Source of the DNA: Dipylidium caninum
Taxonomy: Eukaryota; Platyhelminthes; Cestoda; Cyclophyllidea; Dipylidiidae
Assembly (NCBI GenBank): GCA_017562135.1
Contig: QEYB01001430.1
Coordinates: forward strand, 124,001 to 188,000
Direction of reading: 5' to 3'
DNA length: 64,000 bases
Shown piece by piece: positions 9,504 through 23,400 of the stretch. The notes under the pieces were generated by a model, which was given only the letters and a program-made list of their open reading frames with translations, was not told the DNA's origin and made no database searches. A program made the translations under genes and the position numbers. Numbering within the stretch: the first letter of the stretch is position 1; every line of letters starts with the position of its first letter.

Positions 9504-11320
9504 CTGCGGTGGGGCAGCAGGAGTCGTCTCTCAAGCAGCCCCCATGAAGAAACCCGCAACTCCCCGCGGGGCGTGGCCTCGTCGCGAGGAGGAGCCGTGA
9601 AAAGCCCCAGTTAATTGTGCACCGCCTCGGATTTTGAAGGCGACCTTTGACCCACTGGATGGGGCAGTCGCTAACGCAAAATTAGGCCCAATTTTCAAGA
9701 AAAGACGTAAAAATGGAATGCTGCGTTGTTGGAGGGCTGAAAGGTAACCGTCTCCGTCGCCACCGCCACCACTTCGTTCTCCGCCTCCGCCTCCGCCTCC
9801 TCCGCTGTAAAGTCTTCATGGCAGGGAATAAAATTTTTTTTCGTGTTATCTAATCTAATAGGAAGCACGGCCAGTCGCAGGGAGTTTCCTGTTTTCACTT
9901 TTCATCGGATAATATGGCGGAATGGCGAGGTGGAAAGAACCCCGTAGCATTGGTGGACGAGAATCCCGTCGGGAAGCGCGGACGGCCGACTGCCGACGGC
10001 GCGTCAGCTCCGCCCTCTGCTCTGCCGTGTCTGGGAGCGTCGTCGCCGGGACGCACTGCGATGCGCGTCGTGGGGAGAGAACCTCCTGAAAATCGCCTGC
10101 CTGGCAGCATTAGACACCTCCTCGGTGGCGTGGCGAGCGAGGGTGAGAGAGAAGCGGCTTCTCGGTCCCGAAGAGATGCTACGCTCGCGAACACCTCCAC
10201 CGAACACCTTTGCTGCGCCGTCCTCGGCCAGTTCGCGGCGACACAGCGAGGCGGCGGTGAGGAGGAGCACGACAACGTCGTGGAGCGTGCGGCGGGAAGC
10301 GGTTCCTCCCTCCCGTAGTCCACCCTCCACCGTCCCCAGTGCCAATGCAAATGCGAGCTTCCCTCTGCATGCAAGTCGCTTTTTTTCACCTATCTCTTAC
10401 TCGCCTCGTCACCTTTTTTGGTGGTTCAGTCGTCAAAAGTGTCACAGCCTCGCACCCACCGCGGCACCAGCGCCAGCGCCAGCACCAGAAACAGCAACGG
10501 AGCAGTGGTTATTCGCAAGGCGATGGAGCGACCCATTGCGAGCTGGCAGCACCGGCTCAGATGGGCGGGTGGAGCTTCGTCTGGACGTCCTGGCGAAGAG
10601 GGGGCCAGTCCGCCTCCTCCGTACCCATCCGCCCCGCTCCGCCCCCTTCGCACCGCCCCCGCGCGACTTGTGACGACGACACACCCAAACCGTCACTGGC
10701 AGTTAAAAAAGCCTCCTGGTGACACCAGGCGCAGATCAAATTTTGCCTATTTTTGGCGACAAGCCGTCGCGCCTGTGGAACTGAGAGGCTGACTGCGGCG
10801 GGTAGAAGGAGGCGCCCAAATTCACCCTCGGGCGGGAAAATGTTTGGCGCGCTCACCAGGGGACCCGCAAGTTCCCTCCCGGAGGGAAGAGTAGTTCCGC
10901 GAAGAGCAGAGCAGAGCAGAGTCGGGGCCGCCGATGTCGTTGCACAGTGACCTGGTCGCTCCTCCGCGCCAGATCCTCTCACGAAGCCTCTGGAGTCCCC
11001 TCGGCGCTCCTACCGCCCGCACGCGGCACGATGCCCTCCGCCTCTCGGAATGCAGTGGAGCGGCCTGCAGCCTTCTTTTTTCCAAACAGGCGGTCCATTG
11101 TTCACGTCAGAGAATGGTGGAGGGCGACTGGTGAGGCAGACCCGGCGGCGGAAGGTGGCAAACTCCACCCTCCAGTCCGATTTGATGCGAAATGACGACT
11201 GACCGCCCCGGTTATGGTCTCAACTCGCGGTGAAGCTGGTTGTCCTGTGTTTTGATGACGAGTAAAGACAACTTTGTGCCTCGAATCTCGACGCGCGCGC
11301 GAAAAACGCTCTCCCCACTG

Positions 11321-11324
11321 CCGC

Positions 11325-11357
<33 letters not shown>

Positions 11358-11374
11358 CGCCACCGCCACCGCCG
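11321..11374. repeat. (CCACCG)n hexanucleotide array
   Basis: Seven or more near-perfect CCACCG/CCGCCG units over about 54 bp. On the minus strand it would read as a Gly or Ala/Val homopolymer, but no gene context supports translation. Confidence 0.9.
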
Positions 11375-11986
11375 ACGATGGGTGCCACGACGGTGAGTTC
11401 ACGTTGAAAAAATGTAAGCAGCAGGAGACAAACAAAAGTTTGCATTGCAAATGATTCTGCTCGACTTCATCCCTGCAGGGTAACTAAAACACCGTCACCG
11501 CTGGAGAGAAAGCGAGGCCACGAGAGTGGAAAGAGCCTCCCGATGCGACACAACACACTAAACATCTTGCGGCCTCGCCCCGCCGATGACTCCGCCGAGA
11601 GGACGCGGAATTTTACGTAGTTCCGGTGCCCCGACAACCAGGCCCTTCGTCGTGCCCCGCTGCCCGCCTCCCGCCCCCTCTCCCTCAGCATTTTTGCACT
11701 TCTTGGCGCCGTTGGGTGGTTCCACTGCCCACAACAGCCGACTGTCGTGTCGGGGGCCACGGGAGGAGGGTCGGAGGGGAGGTGGTCGCGGCTCTTCTCA
11801 CCCCCGCGAGCTGCAAGCGAGGCCGTCGGACTATTTTCCCCGTGGCAGCGTGGCATTCGTCGGAGCTGCCAAGGTGCGGCGGCGCGGGAGGATCGGCCAG
11901 ACGGGCGGGGAGGCGGCTGCAAGGCCAGACGCAGAACACGAGGGGTCGTGGCGCTGACCCCGGGCAACGGAGCGCGGGAGAAGGGC

Positions 11987-12015
<29 letters not shown>
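11987..12015. repeat. (CAG)n microsatellite
   Basis: About nine uninterrupted CAG/GCA triplets in GC-rich intergenic DNA. Confidence 0.9.
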
Positions 12016-12017
<2 letters not shown>

Positions 12018-14435
12018 TTGGCCCGTCGGGCTAAAAAGTTTCAAGCTGGTGGCCTTCCCGGCAACTTCCTCCCTCCCGCCTCCTGCCCGCTTCCCCGCCG
12101 CACCAAATCGACACTCCTTTTGAGGCAAGGCAGCCACACGGACGCCGGCCGGGCAACAGGTCGGACGGCCGAAAGGCGAGGCGAGGCGACTTCTTTCCGC
12201 GCTGCGATCGCCGTCAGCCAGGCGAAGGAGCGGAAGAACCGCCGCATCGGGGCAGTTAAATGAAGCAGTGGATATTTGCCCACTTTGGTTGCTCTCAAGT
12301 GAGCCGAGGAAAATCGGCGAGCAGTCGGCGCTTTGGCTGTCGTCTCTGCGGGTAAACACATTTTCACCTACGCTGCGAAGGCACAAAAATGCGATGTAAA
12401 TGCGCTCGCCTCGAGCCACAAACCAACGTCGGCTGTAAACCGAGCTGCGTAATTTTGATCCTTCAAATGTAATTTATTGCCTCTTCGAAGATGGTCCGCG
12501 TGGCCTTTTGTGCGCGGGTATTTCACCTACCGCTCCCCTCCGCAATCCTCGTCTCTCAACCTCCGCTCGCCGAATGATGGGGAAAAGAGGCCGCCGGAGG
12601 GGATCCACTTGGCCTTGCATCATCCTATAATTCATGTGATTGAAAAAAAGAGGAAAAGGAATGAAGAACTCGTAAAAGAGGCGTGGAATGCAGTGATGAC
12701 GCGGCTTGTCGCCAGGGCAAACGGCTACGCCACCGAAAGAAAAAGCAACAACCACAGAAACAACAAAATTGCCAAGACTCAGTCACTTGTCCGCCCAACG
12801 TCAACGCGGACATTCGGGCGGGGCGGTTGGGGCGGGAGAGAAGGTGGCGCAGTGGCTCTGACACTCCCGGGGGCCTGCGGGGATGAATGACGGTGCGAGT
12901 CCATTTTTTTGCCCCAGTGGCAGCTATGACAGCAAGCCAAAGCTTCCCGTCCCACCGCCCGCCCGTCGGCCTGTCGGCCCGCTGGCCGACTTGCCTCGGC
13001 CAGCCCCCGCAGGTGGCAGCTTCGACTGGCAGATCCTCGTGTGCCTCGCGAGAGGCTGCACACCCGGGCCTCACGCGGAGGTGTTGGCACTCGCCTAATG
13101 GCCCATAAAAATTGTCAAGGTGAGTGAAACATTTCGCAGTTGTGAAGGCTCCTGTGTGCTGCACCATCGCTGTTGTACGTAATGAATGTAAACGCATTAG
13201 GTCAATGTTTAAATGTCTCGGGTATCGGATTTTCTCCAGCCTCCTCGGCGCTGACAACTTTTAGAGACCGTTCACCACGCGACAAGTGCTTGATAAATCG
13301 TAGACCCGGAAGTGAGGCCAGACTGCGCTCTCCTCCTGTGAATTCATGACTTTGGCAGGCTCTGCAGTCCACCGCGGCTTTGATCTCTTTGGTACTACCG
13401 TAAATTACTTGTGGGACTCGTTGAAACCGTCAATGTGGACTAATCTCCACCGAAACGCGTTTAGATCTCAGCCTTCAAAACAGTCAAGTGATTTTGCAAT
13501 GATTGCAATTGAGACGCTGATCGCGAACGAAGTTAATAGAACTTCAACGGGGGAGGAAGTTGTTACTACGAGAAATCTAAAGGCAAAGTGCAGGACTTTT
13601 CTTCGCCACTCCTTTCTCACACAGTGTGTGTGGAACCGATATTTACCAGCTCAAAGGCACCATTTATTCTCAGGAGACCGGTTTGACTTCTCTTGCTTCA
13701 AAATATTTCTTCGAACCTTGTGATAGATACACTCCGCTCTTAACGTTAACAAAAATTCTTCCCCTTTTGAGGGTAGGGAGAGGAATTTACCGTGTTTTTG
13801 GTAAATACAGATTTCTGTTTTTTTGTATAGTTCTATTTACTGGGCGGGGAAGGGGGGAGAAAGGGTGTAACTCACAATCGTTAGTATGTATCTTGAGGAA
13901 TTACGAGCAAATAACAATTTTGAGCACTCACTATGGATGGAAAACTGAACCTTATTTGTTAGTAAGGGCATGGCATGTGTACGAATGATGCACCGAACAT
14001 TAAGCCGACTATTTTCCCTCATAAATGGCAGGGTGTTAGGGAGACTCAAATTCCCTTCAAGTTAATGTTGCTACCACTATGCAAATTTGTAGTATAAAGC
14101 GTCTAAAACAAATGAGGAGGGGTGATCGAACCCTGGAATTTATAAGCATTTACGCTGGTAGAAGGCGCGCGTAAGTTCCAATATCAAAGGAGACAAACGA
14201 TCTACTTTTGGATTAGTTGATAGGTTGCCCAAACGATAGAGGGACAATATATATTTCAAAAATTGATTATTTTATTTAAAATCCTAAGATTTAAAGTTAA
14301 ACGTTATTTAATACTTTTGAATTAATTATGTCGAGATAAATTGCAGTTAAAACAAAACAAGGTTCATAACATGTACGCCACTAAAGTTTTACGCAGGTTC
14401 AAAATTTGTTTGACTTAGTGGCTACGGGTTCTTAG

Positions 14436-14440
14436 CCAAT
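14436..14440 (+). promoter_or_regulatory. CCAAT box upstream of WDR36
   Basis: TTAGCCAATCGAGG lies 54 nt before the WDR36 start codon. No TATA box is seen nearby, as expected for a housekeeping ribosome-biogenesis gene. The site is short, so the assignment is by position. Confidence 0.35.
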
Positions 14441-14493
14441 CGAGGCCCGAGGCTCAAGGTGTCTTTTACCAGTTGTTGAGGTCATTTTGCGGC

Positions 14494-17400
14494 ATGTCTT
14501 CGGCGTCGGCGTTGTTTCGCCCCTATAGGGGCCTTGGCCTTATTTCTGCAGATATCCCTTTCGTTGTGAAATACAAACCACATTCTCGGGTATATTGCAT
14601 TGCCGTTCCAGTCGGTGAGCGCTTCAACGTCTACCAAGTAAGTCGTCGTTTCGCAATTGGTTAGATTATGACGAATATGACTGATTTTATACATTTTAGC
14701 TACCAAATCTCAAACTGGTTGGAATGGGTAGGGTTACTTATTTTTTTATTTAACCCCTCAGGCGATTGTCTGCCGTCAGATATAACTTCATTCACATCCG
14801 ATCGCTTACACGCCTACGCATCTTGCGGAAACGTTATCTATGCATTCCGTGGTCTCCGTCATATTTCTTTCAAACTAGAAGGGCACACTAGCCCGATCCG
14901 CAAGATTTTTGCTTTTGGTGACAATTATCTAGCTTCCCATGACGCGTCCGGCACCTTCATTGTGTGGAATCTTAACGCCAGAGGTAACCTTATTTCCACA
15001 ATGCCGTACATTTTTAGAAAGCGTCTCTCAAACTGTCTTTTCCGACAACATTTTCAACATTTCTGCGATGTGTCATCCGACGGGTTATGGTGACAAACTC
15101 TTACTCGGCAGTTTGCAGGGTCCACTTCAACTTTGGAAGACACTGCTAAAGAAACCGGTGTACTGGTTTAAAGGCTTCGATTCATCAGTGACCTGCATCT
15201 TTCAAGCACCCTCTGTAGACGTATGTGCCATTGGTCTTGGAAATGGACACATTATTCTACACAATATTCGCTACGACTTGTCTTTAATCAGCGTTGCTCA
15301 GACTGGTGGCGCCATTACTAGCATCGACTTTCGATCGGGTGAGCTTTTTGTTTTTTGAAATCAGACTAAAATGTTTTCTTTGCAGTGCATTTTGCTAGTG
15401 CCGACCTTTGTAAATGATCTGATCCCGTATCTTCTTGATATTAACTTTAAGCCATCTTATGCTCACAAGTAACGATTTTCATCTCTGGATTGGCTTTATC
15501 TGATGGACCACCACATTTTTTGCTTCATTAGCTGGTGAAAGCTAGATCTAATTTTCGGTTTTCTGTGTTAGCTGCCCTGCAGAAAGGGTAATATACGATA
15601 TTGAGAGGGTAATTTAGTCCGTCAACGAATTCTGCATCTGCCTTGAAGTAGTCGTGTTCTGACCTATTTTTGTTAATGTAGGACAGTCATAAAGGTCGTT
15701 TTCAGAGGCGAGGAAGTAAACTTAGATAACATTTAAAGATCGGGGTGTTTTTTTCGAGACTTTGTTAAGTCGTTTAGCAGTCATGAAAGACTAAAATTCA
15801 TTACAGCAATATGGTTAGCTCAAAGTGCGATGCTTAGTATATTTACTTATTTATCCTTTGACGTTTTATCCCCTCAAGTTTATATTTGTTATGATCGGCT
15901 AAGATTGTAGAATATGCAGGTTCCTTTTTTGAAGTGACTATTTGATTAATCAGAAACCATTAACAAAATGTCCGCACTCTTATAAACGCCTCTTTTGTCT
16001 GATTGTAGGCACCGTTGGTTTGGGCGCCTCTGAGGCTTTGCGGAGCGCTGGGATCGCAAATATTGTCGAACCAACCGCCTCCATCTACCTCCTAGCCGGC
16101 TCTCAATCTGGTAAACTCTCGATTTGGGAGTTAGAGGATGGTGGAACTTGTCGTGGTGTCAACCAGGTAGACGATTTCCATTTGGGACGCGTAACGGCAG
16201 CTCTTCTGTTTGCCTTCAGGAGATGCTGCTGGTGCTCTGGTCTCTAATGGTGCTGACAACTGTGTCAAAGTAAGATTGAAATAATGCCTTTCTATCACTT
16301 GTGTTACTACCTTTTTTTTAATTTCTCGAGGGCATTGTGATCGGAACTCACTTTTTCTGCTTGTATTCAGGAGTTTTTTTTCTCATTCGTGTTATTCAAG
16401 GTGTCATTCTTTGAACGGCCGGATAGTGCCCCGCAGACTAGACACATCAGAAGTGGTCATTTTCTACCTCCGAATAAGATAATGTTTTGGACGGGCGGTT
16501 CCGCTGGTGGCAGCCTCCTAATCTCCGGCGGGCCAGATTCTCAGTTGCGGTAATATTATTCGTACTTATGTATTATGAGTAGTATTTGCGTTCTTAGCAT
16601 ACTGCCTCGAGTGTGACCCATCATTTCCTTGATACAATCGGTCTGGAATATAATTTGTGTATGTCTGTGGAGGGTCTGAAATACTAGTGCCACGGGTTAC
16701 GCAACCATTGGTTATGAAGTCTAGAAAATCCGCCTACCCGGTATCTCTTAACATTTTCCTTTTTGTGACTCCTCATTATGTTCTTCACGTGGCCTGAAAG
16801 TCACCACTAGGCAAATGTGATGGTGATAAAATTAAACTTTGGTTATAATATTTTCCTTATCCTTTTCGAACTATCAACTTCACCATTTTCTCTCGTCTTG
16901 TGCACTTCCAACTTGCTTATTTTTCTCTTTTTCTTAGTTGCTAATGTGACACTGAACTCGAATCCTCTAACGTTACTGGTGTTACCATTCGCGCTTCAAA
17001 ATCGTCATCGCTTTGAAATTTTGTTTCTACCGTTGCAGTTTTTGATTTAGCTATCCCAACCATTGCCTCTCGTCTATAAAGACCTTGATTAGGTCCGCCA
17101 ACGTCAACCATTGCACTGTTCTTGTATTCGCCGCACTAATTTCGGGTTTGACTCTTATTGAAGCAGGTTTATTAATCAGTGGAAAAGATTCGTTTATGTG
17201 AAGAGCATGAGCCATGTACCACTCCCGCTACTCGTCTTCATAGCATCTTCTCCACATACAATGAGCGCTACGACCGGAGTATGGGCCGCGCTTATTCCCC
17301 CACGATGCCGCCAAAGAAGTACACTTCGGTAGTCAAACGACTGCCTTTTCTCCTCCCCGGCCCTTCGGCAATCGCTCTGTCCCCTGGCCGCGCACATGAT

Positions 17401-20400
17401 TGGGACTCTGTCGCTGTTGTCCACACCAACCGTCGCGAAGTATCGACGTGGAACTTTGTCAAAGCCACTCGAGGGCGTCATTGGCTGGATCCAAAGCGTT
17501 TCCATGGCAAAGGGGGCGACGCGTTGCGTGTTCATAAGCATACCATCGCCACGGTATGTTGGGAACATTGAATTTGTTGCTGATTTACAGTGGGTAGAAA
17601 TATTATTCCACAAAAATTTCCGTCCACTTTAGTGCCTCTGCATGACACGATGTGGACACTTTGTCATAATTGGCTACTCCAGTGGGGACGTGGTCAAATT
17701 CAACATACAGTCGGGGCTGGAGTACGGGGGATTTGGCGACGATGGGAAAGGTGAGTGTAAAGATTAGGGCGTTTTGCTGTCAAGATCATGTGAGCTTCAC
17801 TAAACTCTGTGTCACACATTTTTGTCATATCTTCTCACAACTTTTTGCCAACTGCCACCTTTTACACACCATAAAACAATTGGGGATTGGTGCCATCTTT
17901 GTGTCCTTGGAGGGTAAACGTAGCAATCAGTTCGGTAGAGGAGCGTTCTTTATTCTCTTTCAGCCATGGACACTTCCATATGCAATGTTCGGCTTTCTGC
18001 TCACATTCTGCTGGCGTTTCTCCTCCCCACACCCTTTGTAACTTTAAGGCCAAATATCGTAATTCCCCAACCCTTAAACTCAAACTACTATTTGCGGCGT
18101 TTTTCAGAAGCGCGTGCCTAGTTGGTTGTTTGTGTTAGTTTTTTTGCTTTTCGGGTCAGGTCTCCTAATTTTTTGGGTGTCTAAATGAACGAGTATGCTG
18201 ATTTTAATCCCAGACAATTCCACACTCTCCTCTCTTATCTCCCAATTTATCTGCTAAATGCCCCATTCCATGTACATAATCGCAGGTCGTCGAGTACTCG
18301 GAGCTCGATTTCAAATTAGCATGTTTTAAATTAACCCCCCCTTCGTGTCTCCCAAGTGATCCCGCAACAGTAAAGTAGGATACCCTTCACGCGCCAATTT
18401 GTCCTTACCTGCGAGAACATGGCCTGCGCAGCCTCCCGAGTGGTCACAACACTCTGTTTTTCTCTCCGTCCCCGGTTCCCGGAAGGCAAATTCGGGGAGT
18501 GTCTATTTGTCGAGCTTGGGAGTGGTCGACTTTCTCTTTCCGTCATTTCTTCAGCTCACGAAACAGGCATTGTCGGAGTGCATGTGACAAGTGTTAATCG
18601 TCTCCTCATCACCGTGGGCGATTCCGAGGTTAAATTCTGGAACTTTTCTACTCGAGAACCCCTTGGCGACGCCCTCCTCCTCGACTCGTCGCCACGGTTT
18701 TCCAAATTCCACGACGACAGGTGAGCGACTCCATTGAGGTGTCTCGTAGCAGTGGATAAAATCTCACTCTTTTGGCCCATTTTAGTGAAGTTTTGGCGCT
18801 TGCTCTTTCCTCTGGTGAGGTGGTGTTAGTAAATGTCTGGCGTCGGCAGATCTTTCGTCGCTTCCCCAACTCGGCGGCCCATCCCTGCACCGATTTGGTG
18901 AGCCCAATTTTTCCTACTTGCCAGCTCAGTCTTGTTCTCCTACTCGCTCAGTCAGTGTCCGCTGCCCTCCCCTTAGGCCCTCTCGTCCGACGGAACCCTC
19001 ATGGTGACTGCGCATCGAGGTGATCCTCTCATTAAGACGTGGGACGTCGTCGACTGTAGGTGCGTTTTCTCCTGTCCTCTCCTTTCTCTCTCTCCAAAGC
19101 AATGCTTCACTTGGTGCCAAAACCAGTCTCGGTTTCATATTCATGCCAATTTTTGCGAAGGACGACCCTCTGATATGGGCGGACGGGGGGAGGCAGATCA
19201 CCTACTGTTGTCTCCATCCAGTCTGGTGCTTGTCCCCCTTCGCCACGTCCCCCGCGAGGCCAATTTGCCTGCGGGAGGAGTTGCATTCCGAGGGGGGGGG
19301 GTGCAACTCAATTCCCCAATGGGACGCATGTCGATGACTGTAGCGCCCCCGAGAGTTGTTAGCTTTTGTCAGCCTCCCTTCCGTCCGTCTTGTCCCGCCT
19401 GCCTCACGCAACAGTCCAAGAGCAGGCGTTCGTTGGGGCATTTTCTTGCGCCACAACCGAAGCGGCCATCGAGGCGGCTTCCGGAGACGCCGCGGTCCAC
19501 CACGTGGCACCTCGTTCCAAGGCGGCGGCAATGAGGTCTTCGCCACTGGTGATTGGGTCTTACCGTAAAAGCCGTGGCTATTCAGTAACAAGTCTTTTTC
19601 ATTTCTCATGCACTCTCTCTGCCATCACCGCATCGTTCTCCGCTCACATGGAAGACATAAAAGCTGATACGCCTGATTTGATTGCTCTGCCGGGAGACTG
19701 TGTGGGAGGCAGACAAATTGCCTGCTTCGGAGACTCAACAACTTGTTTCCTGGCGAAAACCTCACACCCTCTCCTCGGCTTTGATCGTAGACTCGTCGAC
19801 TGTTTCCGGGTCCGACAGCCGGCGACCAGTGTGGCCTTCTCGCCCACCGATGACCTCCTCGCGACCACCCACGCCGCCTGTCTGGGCGTCTACCTGTGGG
19901 ACAATCGGGCGACCTACCAACGCCTGCATCTGAAACCCCTTCCTGCGGATTTCACGCCTCCAAAATCTCTTGACTCCGTTGACCTGCCGACCAGGGGACT
20001 CTCCGCCAGACCGTACGATTTTGATGGCGAAGAGGGCGAGGACCACGAAGATTCGGATTTGGACAACGAGGAACACTACGAGGAGGCTCAGTGAGTTTGT
20101 TCGACTACTGACACAATGGTCAATTTTTTAAAATCATGTGATTACATCGTGTTTACGTCACGACTTCGGAAGTACCTTTGACATTGTGCGTGTGCCTGAT
20201 GAGGTGCGACTGGGCGTTGTTTGAGATCGGAAGGGCCTACGCAGCTAAACTAACCATCCTCCCTCCATTAGTGGTCACCGGTATGACTTGACCGAGTGTC
20301 AGTCCGACTGTGTCCAACGGGCAGTGTTGCACTCCCCTCCCCGTCTTCCGGCGCCTTGACTGAAAAATCGCGCCAGGCGCTTTGTTCGCTGGCGCAGTTT

Positions 20401-23400
20401 CCCTAACTAAAAAGCTTGGTTTCACTTTCTGTCAGCACTGACGAGAGATGTTTTTACCTCCTCCTCCTCCTCCTCCTGTGGAGATAGTGTTAATGAGTCC
20501 TTTGGGGAACATAAAAATCTTCGCCAAAGCCACTCTCATCGCCCACCATGGCGAAGTTGATTTAACGATTATGTCAACAACCCTTCCGTTCTTAGCCTTC
20601 GTACATGCCATTCGTCCACACCGAACTCTCTTCCTCAGCCTTGCTTGTTTTCCGCCCTGTCGGCAAGTCAACAGACCTGGTCTTTCCGCCGTCTTGCGGT
20701 GAGGTGGTCAAACTTGCCCCAAATGGACCTGGCAGAATGTGTAGGGCCACTGTGTGTGATGGCGCACCGGGAGAAATTCCGCCCATTTGCCAGTATAATT
20801 CCATTTCTCTGTGGGTCAGGCACGCTCGATGCTGCGCTGCTTGTTCTCTCCTCCCTCCTCTCCTCTTAGTTGACTGCTTAACCCAGCGCAAGTGCTGAAA
20901 GTCGCCATTGTCTCTCACCGTGTCAACTTGGCAACTTTCCATGTGCCACACAATCGTTTTTTGGGCACTTGCTGTCCCCATTTCTTCTCCCCTAACTCGT
21001 ATTACTTTATTTTGAAAAATGCTCTTCTACCTGGGAATTTTTCTCCTCTCTTCGTGCCAATTCGCGCGACAGTTCGTCGGTGAACCCGAGAGCCAACAGC
21101 TTAAATAATGTGAAGGAAGACCCGGCGTGTCGCTGTGTCCTGCTGAAGCGTCCACCCGACAAGCGGCGGACTGGAGGGCTTCCTGTGCCTCCCCCTCGAG
21201 TACGGTCACATGCCCTCTCTCTCCTCCCTGGGCTAAAAGCGGGAATTTTAAGAGTGGATTTATGAGAATGATTTACCAACTTCGGATTCGTGTTACGTTT
21301 TAGAAAAGCGCGAATCCGAGCGTGTGAGGTGTGCACAATGACTTAGAATGCACACCAAACACTCGACAGGGTCATTCCACTGACACAAAGGGGTTTTTAC
21401 TCACTGTCTAAAAAAGACCAGAAAAAACAGGCACTCGAGAAGGCATAGAGCAGTTTGAAGTGGGCGTTGGATGGTTTTGGGAGCGTTTTGCCGCAACGAA
21501 CAAGCGTTCTGAGCTCTCTCTCTCTCTCTCGCCTTTGACCCTGAGAATTTTATTATCTGCTGTTCATTTTCATTGAGTCGATCGGGCAATTGAAGAGCTG
21601 AAGGTGAAGAAAGCCGACTTTGCCCGCAGACCTGCGGAACTGGGGAGGTCTCAATGGGGACGCAATAAGTTTCATGCCGCTGTTGCCCCTCCTCCTCCGT
21701 ACTCTTCCGCATAAGCCGCTTCCCGACTAACCGATTGCCCACTTCCTCTGATGGCGCCCCTGCCAGGCCTACGAGGCCAAAAGATCCGCGGGCGTCACTG
21801 CAAAAAACTTCCCTCTGTGCCAAACGAGGAAGCCTTTTCCTAATTCCAGGCCATTGTTACCTCGCCCCACTAATCTCCTTGGCATCAGCACACATAAACG
21901 CGTAAATTTCGCGCTCACGAGTGGTGTGTGTGTGGACATTAAAGTCAACTGCTTACTACCTGACCGTGGATGATTTCGCCACCCCCCCCCTCCCCGGAGG
22001 CGATGCACTTTACGGAGACGCTGCCAGCCACCTCGTCTTCCCCGCGTGAAGCGCTGTGGGCGCCTTCCAAGGCGATATCCAGGGTGTCGTCGGTCGTCAA
22101 ACTCTACATTATGCGGGTGCACTGAAACTCGTGACTTCGTCCTGCATGAAATTCCATGCCTCTTGCAATGCCCCCCTTTTTTGCACCATCCCTCCCCCCC
22201 CTCCCCCTCATTTCCCATTATTTTCTCCTCTTTCGCAGCACTCCTACCCGATTTCACCTCCAAACTTTTATCCTGGCATTCAGGCTGGGCCGAGTAGCGC
22301 TTCCCCCTCCTTCCCCGCGATGTGTTTAATTAGGACGATGACTGCTCACTTTTTTATGCTCTCCCCAAATCCCATGGTGCTCCTCCTGGTCAGAGGTCTT
22401 TTGTTGTGCGATGGAGCCTCTTCGTCACAAGCAGCAGCTCCTTTTGTCTTGGTTTTTTCAATACGATTAGTGGACGCAAGTGGACGTTTTGGCCAGTGCG
22501 GCATTTTTACTCGGCCAAATATCTCGCTCCCTCTAGCAAGGTTTCGCCTCACAACGACATGCCCTCCTTCCGTGGATGTAACAAATGAGCTGGTCGCTTA
22601 TTAGCACGTCTCCTTTTTGTTAGATCTTCGGTCTACGTGTCCCCGAGTCAACTGCAAGACAAGCTGGCCACCCTGTCCGGGCTCCCGTCCTCCTTCTTCA
22701 CGTCCTTCCTTCAACTCGATGCCATCAAGAAACGCAATGCGGAGGCGACGAAGGTGACAGACGATACGGGACCCCCGCAACTGCCCTTCTTCCTGCCCGC
22801 CATTGAAACTGCCACTGGGATGGCGTGGCTGGATGATGAAGAAGAGGAAAGGGGAGGGGAGAGCACAAGGCCTGAGGAACAGTCGACGACTGACACGGGC
22901 TCGAGGAAGCGTAAACGGCGAAACCGTGAGTTGGCGATGGAAGAGTTGATGTTGGATCCGGGGAGCAGCGTGCTCAACTCCCTCCTTGGCACCGGCGCCT
23001 CGATGAACCTGTTGAACGACGAGACTTGTGAGTCGTTCTCCATTTACGGCGATTTGAGGTCACCCACTCTTCGTGAATGCGCTAACCGTCTAGTCGGCGC
23101 CTAAAATACTTCTGCATTAGTTTTACGACTCCTCAACGCCTCTCGGCTCAGAGAAGACGCTTCTGTGTGTGTTAGGGAACATTCGACAAACGCTTAGTCG
23201 TCCCTCGTTCCTTTGCTTTTGCTTTTATCATGCCAACCTCCCAATTTGTTGTCTGTAATTCAGCTCGTCACGGAGTCATTCTCTTCACTGAGCACGACTG
23301 TGTTGCTACGGTGGGCGGATAGGCGGACGGACTGACAGACAGATAGTTTTGGTCTTTCACCAGTGTTTCGGGCAGGTAGAACTGGGAGAGAATTTTCTCC

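Larger units (their letters stand above)
9306..14435. other. Intergenic region, GC-rich to about 13.1 kb and then AT-rich
   Basis: No family match was found on either strand. It contains simple repeats (listed separately), CTCCGC units near 9778-9805, and a composition switch at about 13.1 kb. A 125-codon frame at 13346-13723 is open in AT-rich sequence but has no recognisable motif and no supporting splice sites; I leave it uncalled. The right-hand end, 14.0-14.4 kb, should contain the WDR36 promoter. Confidence 0.45.

Noticed and set aside
13346..13723. 125-codon ORF in AT-rich sequence, possible gene
   Set aside because: Longest frame in this low-GC stretch but no family motif, signal or splice evidence; left as intergenic.
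14105..14165. Possible tRNA-like B box on the minus strand (GGGTTCGATCACCC)
   Set aside because: The last conserved C of the B box is missing, the stem does not pair well and no A box or acceptor stem is found.
16155..16247. Continuous frame through 16167-16200 without an intron
   Set aside because: It loses the conserved VSNGADN motif; removing the 34-nt GT-AG intron restores it.
23028..23104. Read-through of WDR36 exon 14 to a stop at 23104, which would truncate the protein
   Set aside because: A strong GTGAGT donor at 23028 and the conserved continuation in exons 15 and 16 favour splicing.
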